Origin: Vespula vulgaris
Taxonomy: Eukaryota; Arthropoda; Insecta; Hymenoptera; Vespidae
Length of the DNA: 64,000 nt
NCBI RefSeq assembly: GCF_905475345.1
Contig: NC_066587.1
Span: 12,503,558 to 12,567,557 of the forward strand
Reading direction: 5' to 3'
In this document: piece by piece, positions 11,712 to 23,741 of the stretch
How positions within the stretch are numbered: the first letter of the stretch is position 1
Layout of the letters: each line of letters opens with the position of its first letter
Made by a program: the position numbers and the translations under genes
The notes under the pieces: model-generated
Seen by the model: only the letters and a program-made list of their open reading frames with translations
Database searches by the model: none
What the model was told of the DNA's origin: nothing

Positions 11712-12633
11712 CCCTAACTTTCGCAACAAATTCTATTATACTACCCTGCTATGTAACGGCGTCGAATCGTAGAACGTCGGTGTAACGAAAACTTTTAGCA
11801 GCAGTTACCGGCTGCTCGAACGAAAACCGCAACTGGCAAATTCACGAGGAAAACAAGAACGAATCGGTTGGTTGGATACGAATATACGTGAGGAGAAGAC
11901 TATGAGAAGCGAAAAAGAATGGAAAAGAAAAAGAGAGAGAGAAAAAAGAATGCTTTTCGAACGAGAACAGAGACAATGAGAAAAAGAGAAAGAATTACGG
12001 AACCTTCGAGAGAACATCGTATCGAACAATTGGCTCAAGAAAAGCTTTTTGCATTTCCTCGAACATTCCATATTGCAAAATGTTCGAAAAAGGAAATACA
12101 CTTATTGTTAGACACTATGGAAGGAAGCAACGCATACGCATATGTGTTTGACAAAGAGATTTTTAACATTTGCGAACTTACAACTTTCATATAAAATGTA
12201 AGACCTTGTCGAAGGTACTCCAACGCAACGCACACGTACATGAAATATTTCAACGTCGAAAAGTTTATATATCTCGAATACTTTCAAGCCCTTTTCCATT
12301 TTCCCTTCGTCGGTGAAAAGATCAGGAAAAGAAAATCGAACGGCCAAATTTTCGAGAAATACGAGAGATTGCATTGTCAATGGAAAAATGCTGTTTTCGC
12401 GAGTTGCAGCAGATAAATAGGAAAAAAAAGAAAAACAGAAAAAACAAAACAAAAAAACAATAAAGTTGGCGGTAAACTATTGCGTGTATGATCCTCGTGT
12501 CTTTTGTTGTTGTTTGCCACCTCGATATTAGAGTGCCAATGCAAGCATAGCAAGGCCACTTAGCCAAACACGTAGAAGTTCGCATTACAACGAAACTCGA
12601 ATGCCCACCGTACGAGTTGGAAAGTGCACGCGC

Positions 12634-12636
<3 letters not shown>
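11712..12636. other. Non-coding spacer
   Basis: Several overlapping frames of 72-158 codons exist on both strands, but none has a recognisable domain. An A-rich tract lies at 12418-12462. Confidence 0.45.

Positions 12637-12671
<35 letters not shown>
12637..12671. repeat. (AG)n microsatellite
   Basis: About 35 bp of pure AG repeat. Confidence 0.97.
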
Positions 12672-12675
<4 letters not shown>

Positions 12676-12871
12676 GAGAGGGAAAGACGAAGAAGAAGTT
12701 TCAGGACAAACAATAACAACAAGTGCTATACTACAACTGCACGCGCCGACGATAATTACAACAATAACTGCAAGTATATATATGTAGGAAGAAGGCAAGC
12801 TACTTTAATTAGAATCGTGTCTGTCCTCGATTTAAACTCGCCCTTTCGAGATCTCTCACCCTTACCCCTTT

Positions 12872-12899
12872 TCTTTCTCTTTCTCTTTCTGTCTATCTA

Positions 12900-12937
<38 letters not shown>

Positions 12938-12987
12938 ACTCACTCACTCACTCACTCTCTCTTTCTCTCTCTCTCTGTCTATCTCTC
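12872..12987. repeat. Compound (CT)n / (CACT)n / (CT)n microsatellite
   Basis: CT-rich stretch, then about 28 bp of pure CT, then about six CACT units at 12932-12957, then CT again. The compound structure makes a Leu/Ser/Thr/His-rich frame that is not a gene. Confidence 0.96.
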
Positions 12988-13076
12988 GGCAGTTTTAAGC
13001 GCCACCGTTTTCGCTTGCTCTGCGTTTTTCCGACAGAAAGAAATGCAAAGGGCGCACAATGCGTGCTTGTAACAGA

Positions 13077-13157
13077 CTCTCTTGCTCTCTTTTTCTCTCT
13101 CTTTCTCTCTCTCTCTCTCATTCTTTCTCTCTCTTTCTCTTTTTTCTCTTTCTCTCC
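13077..13157. repeat. CT-rich microsatellite tract
   Basis: About 80 bp of CT with CTTT units. Confidence 0.95.
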
Positions 13158-15073
13158 TACCTATTTTATCTCGCTCTTGTCGCAAGAGAAGCGCATTTGT
13201 TCCTAGGGACTCTCTCTCAGTACAAAAATACAAAAATGCATGGTATGCTACGAACACATATATGTATGTACCTACTTTTTTCGATCATGTTGGATCACGT
13301 TCCTTGGCATTTTATCTTAGAAATGCAAAAGATGAAGATCAAGCCAATATATTATATGTATTGTTACATATCAGTCAAATAACTCAAGAATTTTTTATCT
13401 TCGAGAATATTTTATCTAGTTATCTATTCTATGATAAACAAGAAGCTACGATTATCTACAATATTATTTCGAATAAAAATCTATGCCCGAAGGGATACAC
13501 AAAAGAAAATATTTTAAACGTAGGCACATGTGACCCAAATAAAGAAATAAGAAAGAAAATATTAAAGGTAATATGCAACCGCAACGAATCGATATTGGCC
13601 GACGAAGTCACAAAACGCACGGTTTAAAGAAGGAAACTCGAAGAACCGAAGGGTAAAGGATGGTTGATGCGATGTATACGCGCGAGGGGAAAGTACTTTC
13701 TTGTTTGGCACGTCTATGTCGAGCCATTATTTGTCCCGGATACCCATGGGATCTGGTGACACACAGTGTACATCGCGGTATCGTCCAACTCCCACCTTTT
13801 CCTTTCTACCTTAGCCTATTCTCTTCTCTCTTCCTCTTCCTAACTTTCTCGTACCGACTAAACTGTAAAAGAGAGAGAGAGAGAGAGACAGACAGAAAAT
13901 GTTCACTTCAGACACCAAATTCCCGACCGAGGTGCGTCTCTCTTATGGCCACTATGAACACGTCGAGGATAAAATGAGAGAGAAAGAGAGAGAGAACGTT
14001 CACAAACACACCCTTCGTTCCTCGGGGTAATATTTAATTTCTTGCCCGACTGATTTCCTTCGGCGAACCCTCCGAATGTTCCCCTGAGATTCTCCACCAA
14101 CACGATTCACGGTGGAACGCCGTTCCAGTCGCCGTGATAAAATAACGAGCGAACGGCTCCCGCGAGCTGTTTCTCCGAGCACCTACTGTAAGGTTCACCG
14201 ATTGATCCTTTTTTTCTTCATACATATGAATCCTCGTACTTCGCTAGAACAATATTCTTTCTTAAACTTTTATCGCGTTATATTTCGGTTGAGTAGATAA
14301 TATATATATTTTTTTTGTCGATTAATTTATAAAACTTAGACTGCTATTTAATAAAAAGAACTTTGATATATCGTTTCAATTGTAAATCCGTTTAACGAAT
14401 GATTATCAACTTCTTACGCCGTAAACGTCAAACATTACAGTTTACTTTAACAATTTTGCTTTTCTACTTTACGCGTCGTTTCAATTAACAGTAAAAGTAA
14501 CGTTTTCATTTAATTAAGAAAGTAAACGAGCTATTACTGTAGATTATTAGTTCATGAATAGAATACGTTCTCTGTTTATCGTTATTACGTTCTTACAATA
14601 AGTTATTAAAGAATAGATTCGTATATAAATTTATTCCAGATCAAAATTTGATGTGTATACATTTGAGATATAAAAATCGCTATTTGAAATTTCGAAAAAA
14701 TTATTCCCAACTTAGCGTTCAAAATATTTTGAAAGAATATACCGAGATTTCCGTTTGAGATAGAGCTTCGAAAATCAAGTTCATCGATTTGAACTGACTC
14801 CTTGTCGAGGGTCCAGTCAAGTGGAAGCGACGAAGTCTCGACGGACGAGCGATATCACTCTCCTCCATGCCAATTCCTCGTGACTTTCCTACTTTCCATT
14901 ATCCCACTGGCTCTGCCTTCTCGCATCTTCCCATTATCATTTTTTGCCAGCATTCCGACCGACCGTCGTTCTCCGCGCGCTACATTTGCTAATAAGAAAC
15001 GATAAATTCGTCGGTACGCGCGGCTGTGCTACCGAGATACGGCTGACTCGTAGTCTACACCATTTTTCTTTTT

Positions 15074-15075
<2 letters not shown>
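13158..15075. other. Non-coding spacer
   Basis: Short GA runs lie at about 13870-13888 and 13978-13995. 14280-14760 is strongly AT-rich and empty. No gene supported. Confidence 0.5.

Positions 15076-15113
<38 letters not shown>
15076..15113. repeat. (TC)n microsatellite
   Basis: About 36 bp, nearly pure. Confidence 0.97.
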
Positions 15114-15118
<5 letters not shown>

Positions 15119-16171
15119 TCTCTGACATATGGTAGGTACATCCAAAGTTTATCTACTAGCCAGTGATAGTTATTCCTTTATATATCATAACTAAATGAAT
15201 TTCACTGTTATTTTTTCCCCTCCCTTTTCTTATCCTATTATATATTTTCATTATTTTCAACAGCTACTCCAAATTTGAGAATACTTATGTAAAACAATTC
15301 GTTCGTTCGTTTCTCTATTTTTCTTTTTCATCGTTTTATGTACAACTTGCTTATACGGTAACCTACTATCCTGTAAGCTACAATAAGTATCGTCCCAACC
15401 TGAATAAGCGTATTTTCGTAAGCATCAGCACACTGAAACGATAGAAAAGTACGCCAGTTCTTCTATTCGATTTCAGAAAATTCAGTCGAAGCTTTCACTC
15501 TACTTACGTTAAAGAGAACGGCCGCGAACTATAATAACGCGAAAATGCGATATCTAATGTTTAGAAATTGCAACGAATAATCCAAAGAACCATTCACGAT
15601 ATAGTTTCTTATATTTACTTGTATTATCTCAAGTATGTATCTCTTTATTCGTTTTTGTCTTTTACTTCCCCCTTTACTACTTCAACTTACCCTCTTTCTT
15701 TCTATCTCCTCTATCTTTTCCTCTCTTTCTGTTTCTCATTCCTTTTTCTTCAAACTATCTCCGTCCCTTCCTTTTTTTTTTTTTTCTTTTTCCCCGATAT
15801 CATTTCTTTCTTTAAAGCTCGCTTTCTTCGTTCATCCACCCATCTTGGAAATCTTCTTTCCCAGTTTCACGACTATTTTAACTCGCATATTCTATTCCAC
15901 TCGGTGGTATCTTAGTACGCTTTAAAAGAAAATGGTAGAACACCTGGATAAGGGTGGGCGTTTAAATTCCAGCTGGTCGTTGCTGCGAGCGGAGGTGTTC
16001 AAGATTAAGACTCGATGAATTCCTCTTTTTTTTTTTCTTTTTTTCTTTCGTCTGCCGTCCCCGCTTCACGGAAATTTCTTTTCGTTCCTACGCTGTAAAT
16101 CTTTTCCTCTCCTTCTGTCTCTTTCTCTAACTCTTTTTTCTTTCTGCCATTCTATCTTTATCTCTTACTCT
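15114..16171. other. Non-coding, T/C-rich spacer
   Basis: Pyrimidine-rich around 15650-15800 (including a poly-T run at about 15773-15786) and at 16022-16050. The Phe/Leu/Ser-rich frames here follow from composition. Confidence 0.5.
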
Positions 16172-16196
16172 CCCTCCCTTTCTCTCTCCTTCGCTT

Positions 16197-16229
<33 letters not shown>

Positions 16230-16235
16230 TTCTCG
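16172..16235. repeat. CT-rich microsatellite tract
   Basis: Imperfect CT and CCT, ending in about 26 bp of pure CT. Confidence 0.95.
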
Positions 16236-19200
16236 AGGAAATGAGAAGAAAATTATGTTTACAATGATGAAGCCGCAGGACACGAAGGAGGTGCTTTGAG
16301 ACGAAGCTAAATTGAAATAAACTTATGAGGATTCTGAACGGACAGGAAGAATAATTTCAAGTAGGTATCACCGAGAAATTATGAGCATCTTGATATATGT
16401 ATCAACGTAAATAAGTACGATCTTCTCGTAAATCTCATACACGTAGGGAATTCTAATATCGTTCACGAAAACTAATATCTCTCTTGATCGGAAAAAGTAA
16501 ACAATTCGGATCGAATGAAAGAAACGTTGATACTCATTTAGTTAGCTAAAAGTGAGAAATCTCTCGATCATCATCACAAACGCAACAAGAAGAAATTCTT
16601 TATATTCTTGTAAACGTTGTTGAATTTGGGAAAAGACATTTTTCGAAAGTAAGTAAATTCGTACGATATCTAGTTGGCAATGTGAAAAGCGAATTTGCGC
16701 TCGTTGTCACCGGCCGACAGTATAAAATATCACTGTGATGTTGAAAACACGCTGCTAACGTCAACGTCGACGTACACACGTCCCACGTTCAATTAGCATC
16801 GCAGAGATCTACAACCCACTACATCCTCCTCGACTCGGAGTTACTCGACCGTGGTTGTCGTGACGCACAAAATATATGTGTATATACGTGATTCTGTGTT
16901 TCGTGATGATCATTCCCAAGTGCGAGCGAGTGAGATCGGAGCTAACATCCACGACTCCAGTGAATTTCACGAGCATTTCTCCCAACGAAAAGACGTACAC
17001 CGCCATCACCATTTCTACTACCACCATCACCATCAATGACGTAGAAAAATACAATATAAAAGAACACGAGCAAAACTGCTATTCTCCCAACGGTGAACAT
17101 GATGCAACGGATTTGAATCACTGTTTGGATTGCCCTGTCCGTCAAATACTTTATTAACTTGAGTCTAGTTTTAGAAACTTGCATCTCTGCAACTTCGAAC
17201 AGAGAGAATTCTCAGGATTAAATGTGATATTACTTTTGGGATATGGCAAAGTTTAATAACTTTCGATTGGTAATAAAAACAAAAAAAAAGAAGAAAAAGA
17301 AAGAAATAAAAAGCAAAGAAAGAAAAGAAAAACGAGCAATATCAAAATTTACAAAGGATAATTTACAAAAATGATATATCTGTATTATATAACTCTTCTA
17401 AATTATATATATATAAAAGCATAATTTTCTTATCTCATCTTACACATCGTATTATTATTTTTTGAGGTTTATTAGAAAAACTTAAAACCCATAATTGCGT
17501 GCATCAATACAAGACTGTATTCGATAGAATGTTCGCTTAACGCCGGTACTAAGGCCTTCTGAAGATTTCTATTGCCACGAAGGATTATTGGCTTTTATCA
17601 GGAATCCGCATCGAGCCAAGACGCGAAAAGACTCTTTCTTTTCTTCTTTTTCTTTTTCTTTTTCTACTTCTTTCTTTTCTCTTCCTCTCTTCCCTTCCTT
17701 TTCTTATACTCATTGTATTTGCGTCCCATTTGGCACTGTGCTTTCAATCCGGTGCCTCGTAGATTTCTTCTGGATCCTAGTTCGAACGAATCCGAAGCTT
17801 ATTGTCTTTTCTTCCACGCTCCGACTGGCCGCGTCCTGCTTTTCGTGATTTTAGGTTACGAACGCGCGAATAACTGAGCGCGAAAATACACGGGAACGAA
17901 TCGCCATAGGGAGCAGCGACTCTGGCACCACTGAAAAGCGACAGGAAACTTCCTCGTTCTCGATAAAACTCGGCCGAGACGATCGACCGTCTACTTTCAT
18001 CTTGCTTTCCTCTTTGTCGTGTTCGTCTCTCTCTCTCTTTCTGTTTTAAAAGAAAAGTAAAACAATTCGTCAAGAGTAACTTTCTCTATTACATTATCAA
18101 GAAAACGTCTCCTCTTTTCGTAAAAAAAAAAATAAAGATATTGTAATTCTATAAAAAAAAAATTCTCTATACGCAATGATCTTCATGATTTATCTTCGTA
18201 TAAATAGATTGAAACCTATTTACCTAGTTATATACTATATACCTTTGTATATAGACGATATTGGATGAATCAAATTCTTCAGCTAAAAGTAATTATTCGT
18301 ATTGCTCTTATTAAATGTAAAAACTATCATAAACACTATATATAATATAATACCTATATATAACACTAAATATAATAAAATGCATATATTTCATTTACGT
18401 TGGATAAACGAACGACCATAATGTTATAGTTTAATTAACCAATAAGTTCGCAATGATCTAGTCATTCATGGGATCCTATTGTCTGTAAAGCCAAAGCGAT
18501 TCTGGATTGCTTTAACTAGAACTTTGGAGGCCTTCAGGAGAGGCGGTTCATCGAAGCATTTGCGAGGAAACGATGCAATCTACAGCGTTAATAAGTGAGA
18601 CTTCGGAGCTACCATCTCGTACCACAGTTTCGCCCTTCTACGCGCCATTACGATCGCTCCGTATAAATTATAAGCTTGGAAACTGAGGCTATATTGATAT
18701 CAGTTACTACGTCGAAACGAAAGTAGCTAATATACAAAACTATAAATGATGAATTAATTAGAAAATTTTTAATGATATATGCATTTAACAAAAAAAAAAT
18801 AGTGGAGTTAACACGATACTCTTCGACTACTACTTCCTGGCTCAAATGAGCGAAGAGTTATTTCCCATACATCGTAAATTATACATGACTTATTAATAAA
18901 AGTAAAAATTTGTCGTGTAAAATATACGGATCATTTCTCATTGGATAATCTTACTATTAACGGGTATAAAGACATTTTTCGTTTTTTAAATTGGTAATAT
19001 ATCATGTACAGATTTTTCTTTATAAAACAAACTATACATATATAGATAGGTTAAGTAGCTTTTACAAATTAGAATATGTATATACGAAGCGGCACACACG
19101 CACAACTTTCTAAATACTCTCCTCTAATATTTACTTATCTCTCCCGTGTTATTTGCTTCATTTCACATTTCCTCATCTTTACGTGTTTCTATTCCATACA

Positions 19201-21704
19201 TTTCTATTTGTTCTAACAGTCTTTATGCGTTATACTTGAATTCAATATTGGACATTTCTTTCGATTATTTACGGCAATCGAAATTTATAAAATTCGCCGT
19301 AGAATCAAATTCGCTAACAAAATGAAAACAATCGATTTCAACGATCGTTTACAAGTCTTTTTATTTTACGAATTCGAACGTATCCAATGACAACGCGGGA
19401 ATACTACTTCAGAACGGCTTTTACGTATCTACTATCGATTCTGCACTTTAACCTCGTGCATATGTCATTTGTATCTATACCCTAACCAAACACAAAGCAT
19501 TTTCTGGACATCGAAAGATCGTATAAATGTTCGACGTCGATACAAAGGGGGAAACTATACAGAGGCACCATAGAGCTTACTACAGAAGTACATTGGTCGA
19601 AAACTACAAAGCTCCAATTCAATATGTGTCGTTATTGGCGCCATTCCTATTGTCCGTTATACGATTTATACTAATTTATAGGAGGGACGATTGTTTCGTG
19701 TGGGCTCGCCTTTATGATATCAGAATTTGTATCGACGTCGAAAAATATTTGAGAAATTTTTGTATTCGAAACAATGTATGTAACATTATAGTAAGATCAT
19801 ATTTGCCATCATCTTTAATTATATTCTTATGATACTTTCACATCTTGAGAAAAAAAAGGAAGAAAGAAAGATATAATTTCACGTTCTTCGATAATTAAAT
19901 AAACGTAGACTATTCGCGCATTACATCGTTCCGGCGTTATTTAAACGACCGCTTAAATCTTCTCAACGATCTGGTATTTAGGAAGGAAAAAAAGAGAATA
20001 AAGGCGTATATCGATAACGCGTCGGACAATCGATTAACCGCAGATTCTCAATAATGTACCGTCCCGTTGAAAAAATAGCAGAGCTTCCACGGCTATTCCT
20101 TCCAACGGAATGCACAAAAGGAAGATAGAGATAGATGGATAAAAAAAAGAATAAAAACAAAAAAGAAGACAAAAAGACTGTGAGAGAAGAGATAGAAGAT
20201 AGAGAAGGAAAGAAAAGGGAAAAAAAAAGAAGATTAATTCTGGCTCGATGCAGAACGGAGAGAGCGGAAAAATGTTGCGGCCACGGGCGAGCTCGTTGAA
20301 ATTAATGGAGATTCGATCGAACGATACAGAACTCGGATGCTACTCTTCTATGTTTGCTCGGCTCCAACGAGAACAGCATCCAGCCTACTACTACCACCAT
20401 CACTATCGCCAGCACACATACTAACATATCTACAAAGCTATGCACATTATCCGTGTAAATGTAACGCGAGGTGAGAAAGGCTCGCAGGCTAGACTATGCT
20501 AATAAGGTTATTGTTTGTCGGTGGAGGATGCTATTGTTAATAGTAATTATAGCTTGGCACGCCCAACGTTCGTTTTCGTTTGTTCGTTCGCACTCTCGTT
20601 CACTCCTCCTGTTTCTCCTCCTCTTCTACTGCCTCTGTCAGCCAGCGTTCATCGTTTACCCTCCGTTCCCCACCCTATCTTTCCAACCTCCATTCTCGCT
20701 TCGTCATTAAAACCGAACGAGCGGTAAAAGCAACGCCAACCGCATTTCGCACCTGATCAAGCTCGATACGTAAAACGTAAATATTTGATAACGGCGTTAT
20801 TAATAATCCAAATCCGATACAGCTTAAACTTCCTCCCGGCATATCGACTTTTACTCTTTGATTTTTCTTCTTTTCTTTTCTTTCTTTTTCAAAATGTTAT
20901 ATTCGATTCCGACGATTATTCATTGCATAAGCCTACAATTCGTGAAACATAGGAATTTCTTTCAACTCTTACGAATTCTCCGAGAGATTATTTGGAATAT
21001 TTTTGAACGATCGAATCTATGTTATAGTTGTCTAACTATTTATTTTCTAATTCGATCGTTCTTATACGTTATACAGCTGCGGGTCATTAATATACGAAAT
21101 AAACGAGCCAGAACGAAATCGAGGACAATACAGAGCTGCACGAAGAAAAATAGGAAACGTCTGCATCTGCCGTAGGACAAATAGAATCCACGCGTTTTAT
21201 CCACTGGAAAGTAAAAATATAAAAGAAAAGGACACGTCGTACGTATTAGTTTTCCTTTTTGCAACGACAAACGCTTTAATATCGCATCGATCCTACTTCC
21301 TTGCGAAAGTACAAAATGAAAAAGTCTCAAGACTCGTTCGCAAGCTTTCCTAAAGTAATGCAACATACTTGTGCGAGATTTCGAGTCCGGCGAGAGACAC
21401 ACTGACTTTTTCAAAATGGCTTATTAAATATTTCACGCGAAAGTTGCACCAAACGAAAACCCATTCTACCTTTCTTTCTAGAATAACCTTCTTTCAACCT
21501 TAAACAGTTCATGAGACGACTTTGCACGATATTAGAAAATTTTCTCTCTAGCTCTTTCTAGTTATACAAAGTACCAAACGTCTCGAACCCTCTGAACTAG
21601 AATCATCTTTCTAATGATAATTTTATTTGTTTTATAATTGGTTTCATTTAAAAAGAAATTTAAAAGAAAAGGAATATAAAAAAATAAAAATCTTTATTGA
21701 ATTT

Positions 21705-21706
<2 letters not shown>
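16236..21706. other. Long AT-rich non-coding spacer
   Basis: About 5.5 kb without a supported gene. A TATAAA at 16721-16726 lies about 150 bp upstream of a 93-codon frame (16876-17157) rich in Thr/Ile with no recognisable domain. An A/G-rich purine tract is at 17278-17335. A 101-codon ATG frame is described separately. Pyrimidine-rich patches lie at 17637-17705 and 20860-20890. The frames at 20858-21414 overlap on opposite strands and are not recognisable. Confidence 0.45.
19527..19832 (+). CDS. Unrecognised 101-codon ATG open frame
   Basis: It opens with a true ATG, shortly after a TATAAAT-like string that overlaps the start region, and is free of simple repeats, unlike most frames here. 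Residues about 35-50 are hydrophobic (LLAPFLLSVIRFILIY), resembling one membrane segment, followed by a basic, Tyr/Arg/Cys-containing tail. No known domain is recognised and there is no splice context. Around 100 codons is near what chance gives in a window of this size, so it may be spurious. Confidence 0.12.
   Translation: MFDVDTKGETIQRHHRAYYRSTLVENYKAPIQYVSLLAPFLLSVIRFILIYRRDDCFVWARLYDIRICIDVEKYLRNFCIRNNVCNIIVRSYLPSSLIIFL

Positions 21707-21735
<29 letters not shown>
21707..21735. repeat. (AG)n microsatellite
   Basis: About 29 bp, pure. Confidence 0.96.
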
Positions 21736-21737
<2 letters not shown>

Positions 21738-21870
21738 AAAACGAGTCCTTTAAACCCCGATAAATCGATTCACCTAACTTATGAACGGTCGAGAAGTCCC
21801 TTAACCTTGATAACCTCTCATGCTGTCGATATTTCCTTTCCTTGAGAAAGCAAGCGTATGAAGGAGTTAC

Positions 21871-21939
<69 letters not shown>

Positions 21940-21940
21940 A
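21871..21940. repeat. (AG)n microsatellite, long
   Basis: About 56 bp of pure AG flanked by slightly degenerate units. One of the longest uninterrupted GA arrays in the window. Confidence 0.97.
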
Positions 21941-22249
21941 GCAGAGACCGTCTTATCGTGATATCGGATAATTTATAAGGGCTGGTAATGGAGATTCCTG
22001 AAACTGGGGATTGACTGCGCCAATAAATCGCCATACCGCGTACAAAGAATGAAGCAAAGGACGCATAGAGCTCGGTGTGTCTTCGTGAGAGGGTGTTAAC
22101 GAAGAACGGAATGGCATCTCACCATGGTGGTTCAATAACGCTCGCTCTACGAGTTATAGCAGAGTAGCGTTCTGTTGTGGTCCTCCAAAATGGCTTGGAA
22201 AAGGGAGAAGGAAAGACGGCTTGGAAGGGAGAGAGTAATGTGTGGCCCT

Positions 22250-22316
22250 TTCTCTTTCTCTCTCTCTCTCTCTCTTTCTCTTTCTCTTTCTCTTTCTCTT
22301 TCTCTTTCCCTCCCCT

Positions 22317-22353
<37 letters not shown>
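22250..22353. repeat. CT / CTTTCT compound microsatellite
   Basis: About 104 bp: CT array, then repeated TCTTTC hexamers, then CT again. Replication slippage of a longer unit is apparent in the middle. Confidence 0.96.
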
Positions 22354-23706
22354 AAGGGACAGAGAAGTACAATCAATACAGTTTATCTCGGAGCGAGATT
22401 AAGGATCGACGGAAAAGCTGACAATAGGCAGCACTGTTGAATCCCATAGGCGTGTGCTTTCACTGTTGCACTGTGATACAGAGAGCACCCCCTGTAGCAT
22501 GGGCATACGTGCACCTCCCTTTTGTGTCTTTTCTTTTTTCCATTTGGCACGTTCGCGCGTACATATATGGATCTAGTCGACTGGGAAAAAAAGAGAAAAA
22601 GAGAAAGTTATTAATGTAAGTATGTAAGTGGAGGGTCCGCGTAGAGAACATTTTTGCCTGTCTGATTACATTGAAAATTTGATATTATTTTTGAAAAGAG
22701 AACGTTCGTAGATACGAACAGAAAAAAAGAAAAATGTTTCATTTATATTATATTTTATATGGAATAAGAATGAAGCTATCGATAGTAGAAAATAGTAGAT
22801 TACTTGTTTGAAATAATAGTACATATTTCGAATCTAAATATAATTAGGGAAACGGAACAATCGAACGAATTAAACGATATTCCCGAATTTGCCTGAAACA
22901 TTGATGATGTTCCTTTTAATATTCTCGTATCATACTATCTTACCATTTATCAGTAATGTCTAACGGTATGTAACCGATCGATTAACATAGATCTTCCGTA
23001 ACAAGGACAAAAACGTTGCGATCATCTTCCTTATTATCCGAAATGTTTTCACGATCAACAAGAAGTACCGCAACCATAATTTGAGTAACGTTCGGTCGAC
23101 GTAGCCACAAGGCAACTCGCCAAATCGTAACTTCCGGTAGGCAGGAAAGCCGATGGAATTGAAAAGAATTAGGGCTTTGTTCGACTGGCGTTAATCTCGT
23201 CGAGCGAATTCTCGTCTGATTTATGCTGATCTACGATTGCTCGGAAAAGAGGCCTAAAAAGGAAGGAAAGAAAGGGTCGTCCACGGTTTTACCGTAGGAG
23301 TAGAGGGCGCGAAACTCCATTATACCCTCGTGCTAAGCACATTTTCACGTTCTACGAGGATCCGTTCGTTTTGGTGGGAGGGCTCGAGTCCGGAGTAAGG
23401 GTAGTAGAGAACTGCGAAACTCATAGATATATGTACGCGTGTCGAGCAGACCAAGCGCCCGTTTCGCTCCCGCGTCGAAACGACGCTCGTAGCTTCCATT
23501 ATAGCGAGGCACAATCGTTAAATTGTTACAATTACCGGCTCCATGCGGCGGGCGGGACGGCAGCTGCCGTTCCAGCTGACAAATTCCTCGTCCTCCTTCC
23601 GTGTCTCCTGCCCCTCTGAACATTGTCCTCTATATCCTTGCTCGACGTCAAAGTATTTGATACGTTGTCATTTTCGTAAAACAGATAAAAAGAAATAAAT
23701 AGAGAA

Positions 23707-23709
<3 letters not shown>
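22354..23709. other. Non-coding spacer with a GC-richer patch
   Basis: 22640-23080 is AT-rich and empty. 23320-23620 is GC-richer, with a GCGGCGGGCGGGACGG stretch and a CAGCTG E-box near 23561; frames of 64-92 codons on both strands are unrecognised. A promoter or CpG-type regulatory segment is possible but not shown. Confidence 0.4.

Positions 23710-23740
<31 letters not shown>
23710..23740. repeat. (AG)n microsatellite
   Basis: About 31 bp, pure. Confidence 0.97.

Positions 23741-23741
<1 letters not shown>

Noticed and set aside
12601..13206. 201-codon plus-strand frame, the longest in the window
   Set aside because: Runs through a GA array, a CT/CACT compound array and another CT tract; length is explained by stop-free repeats.
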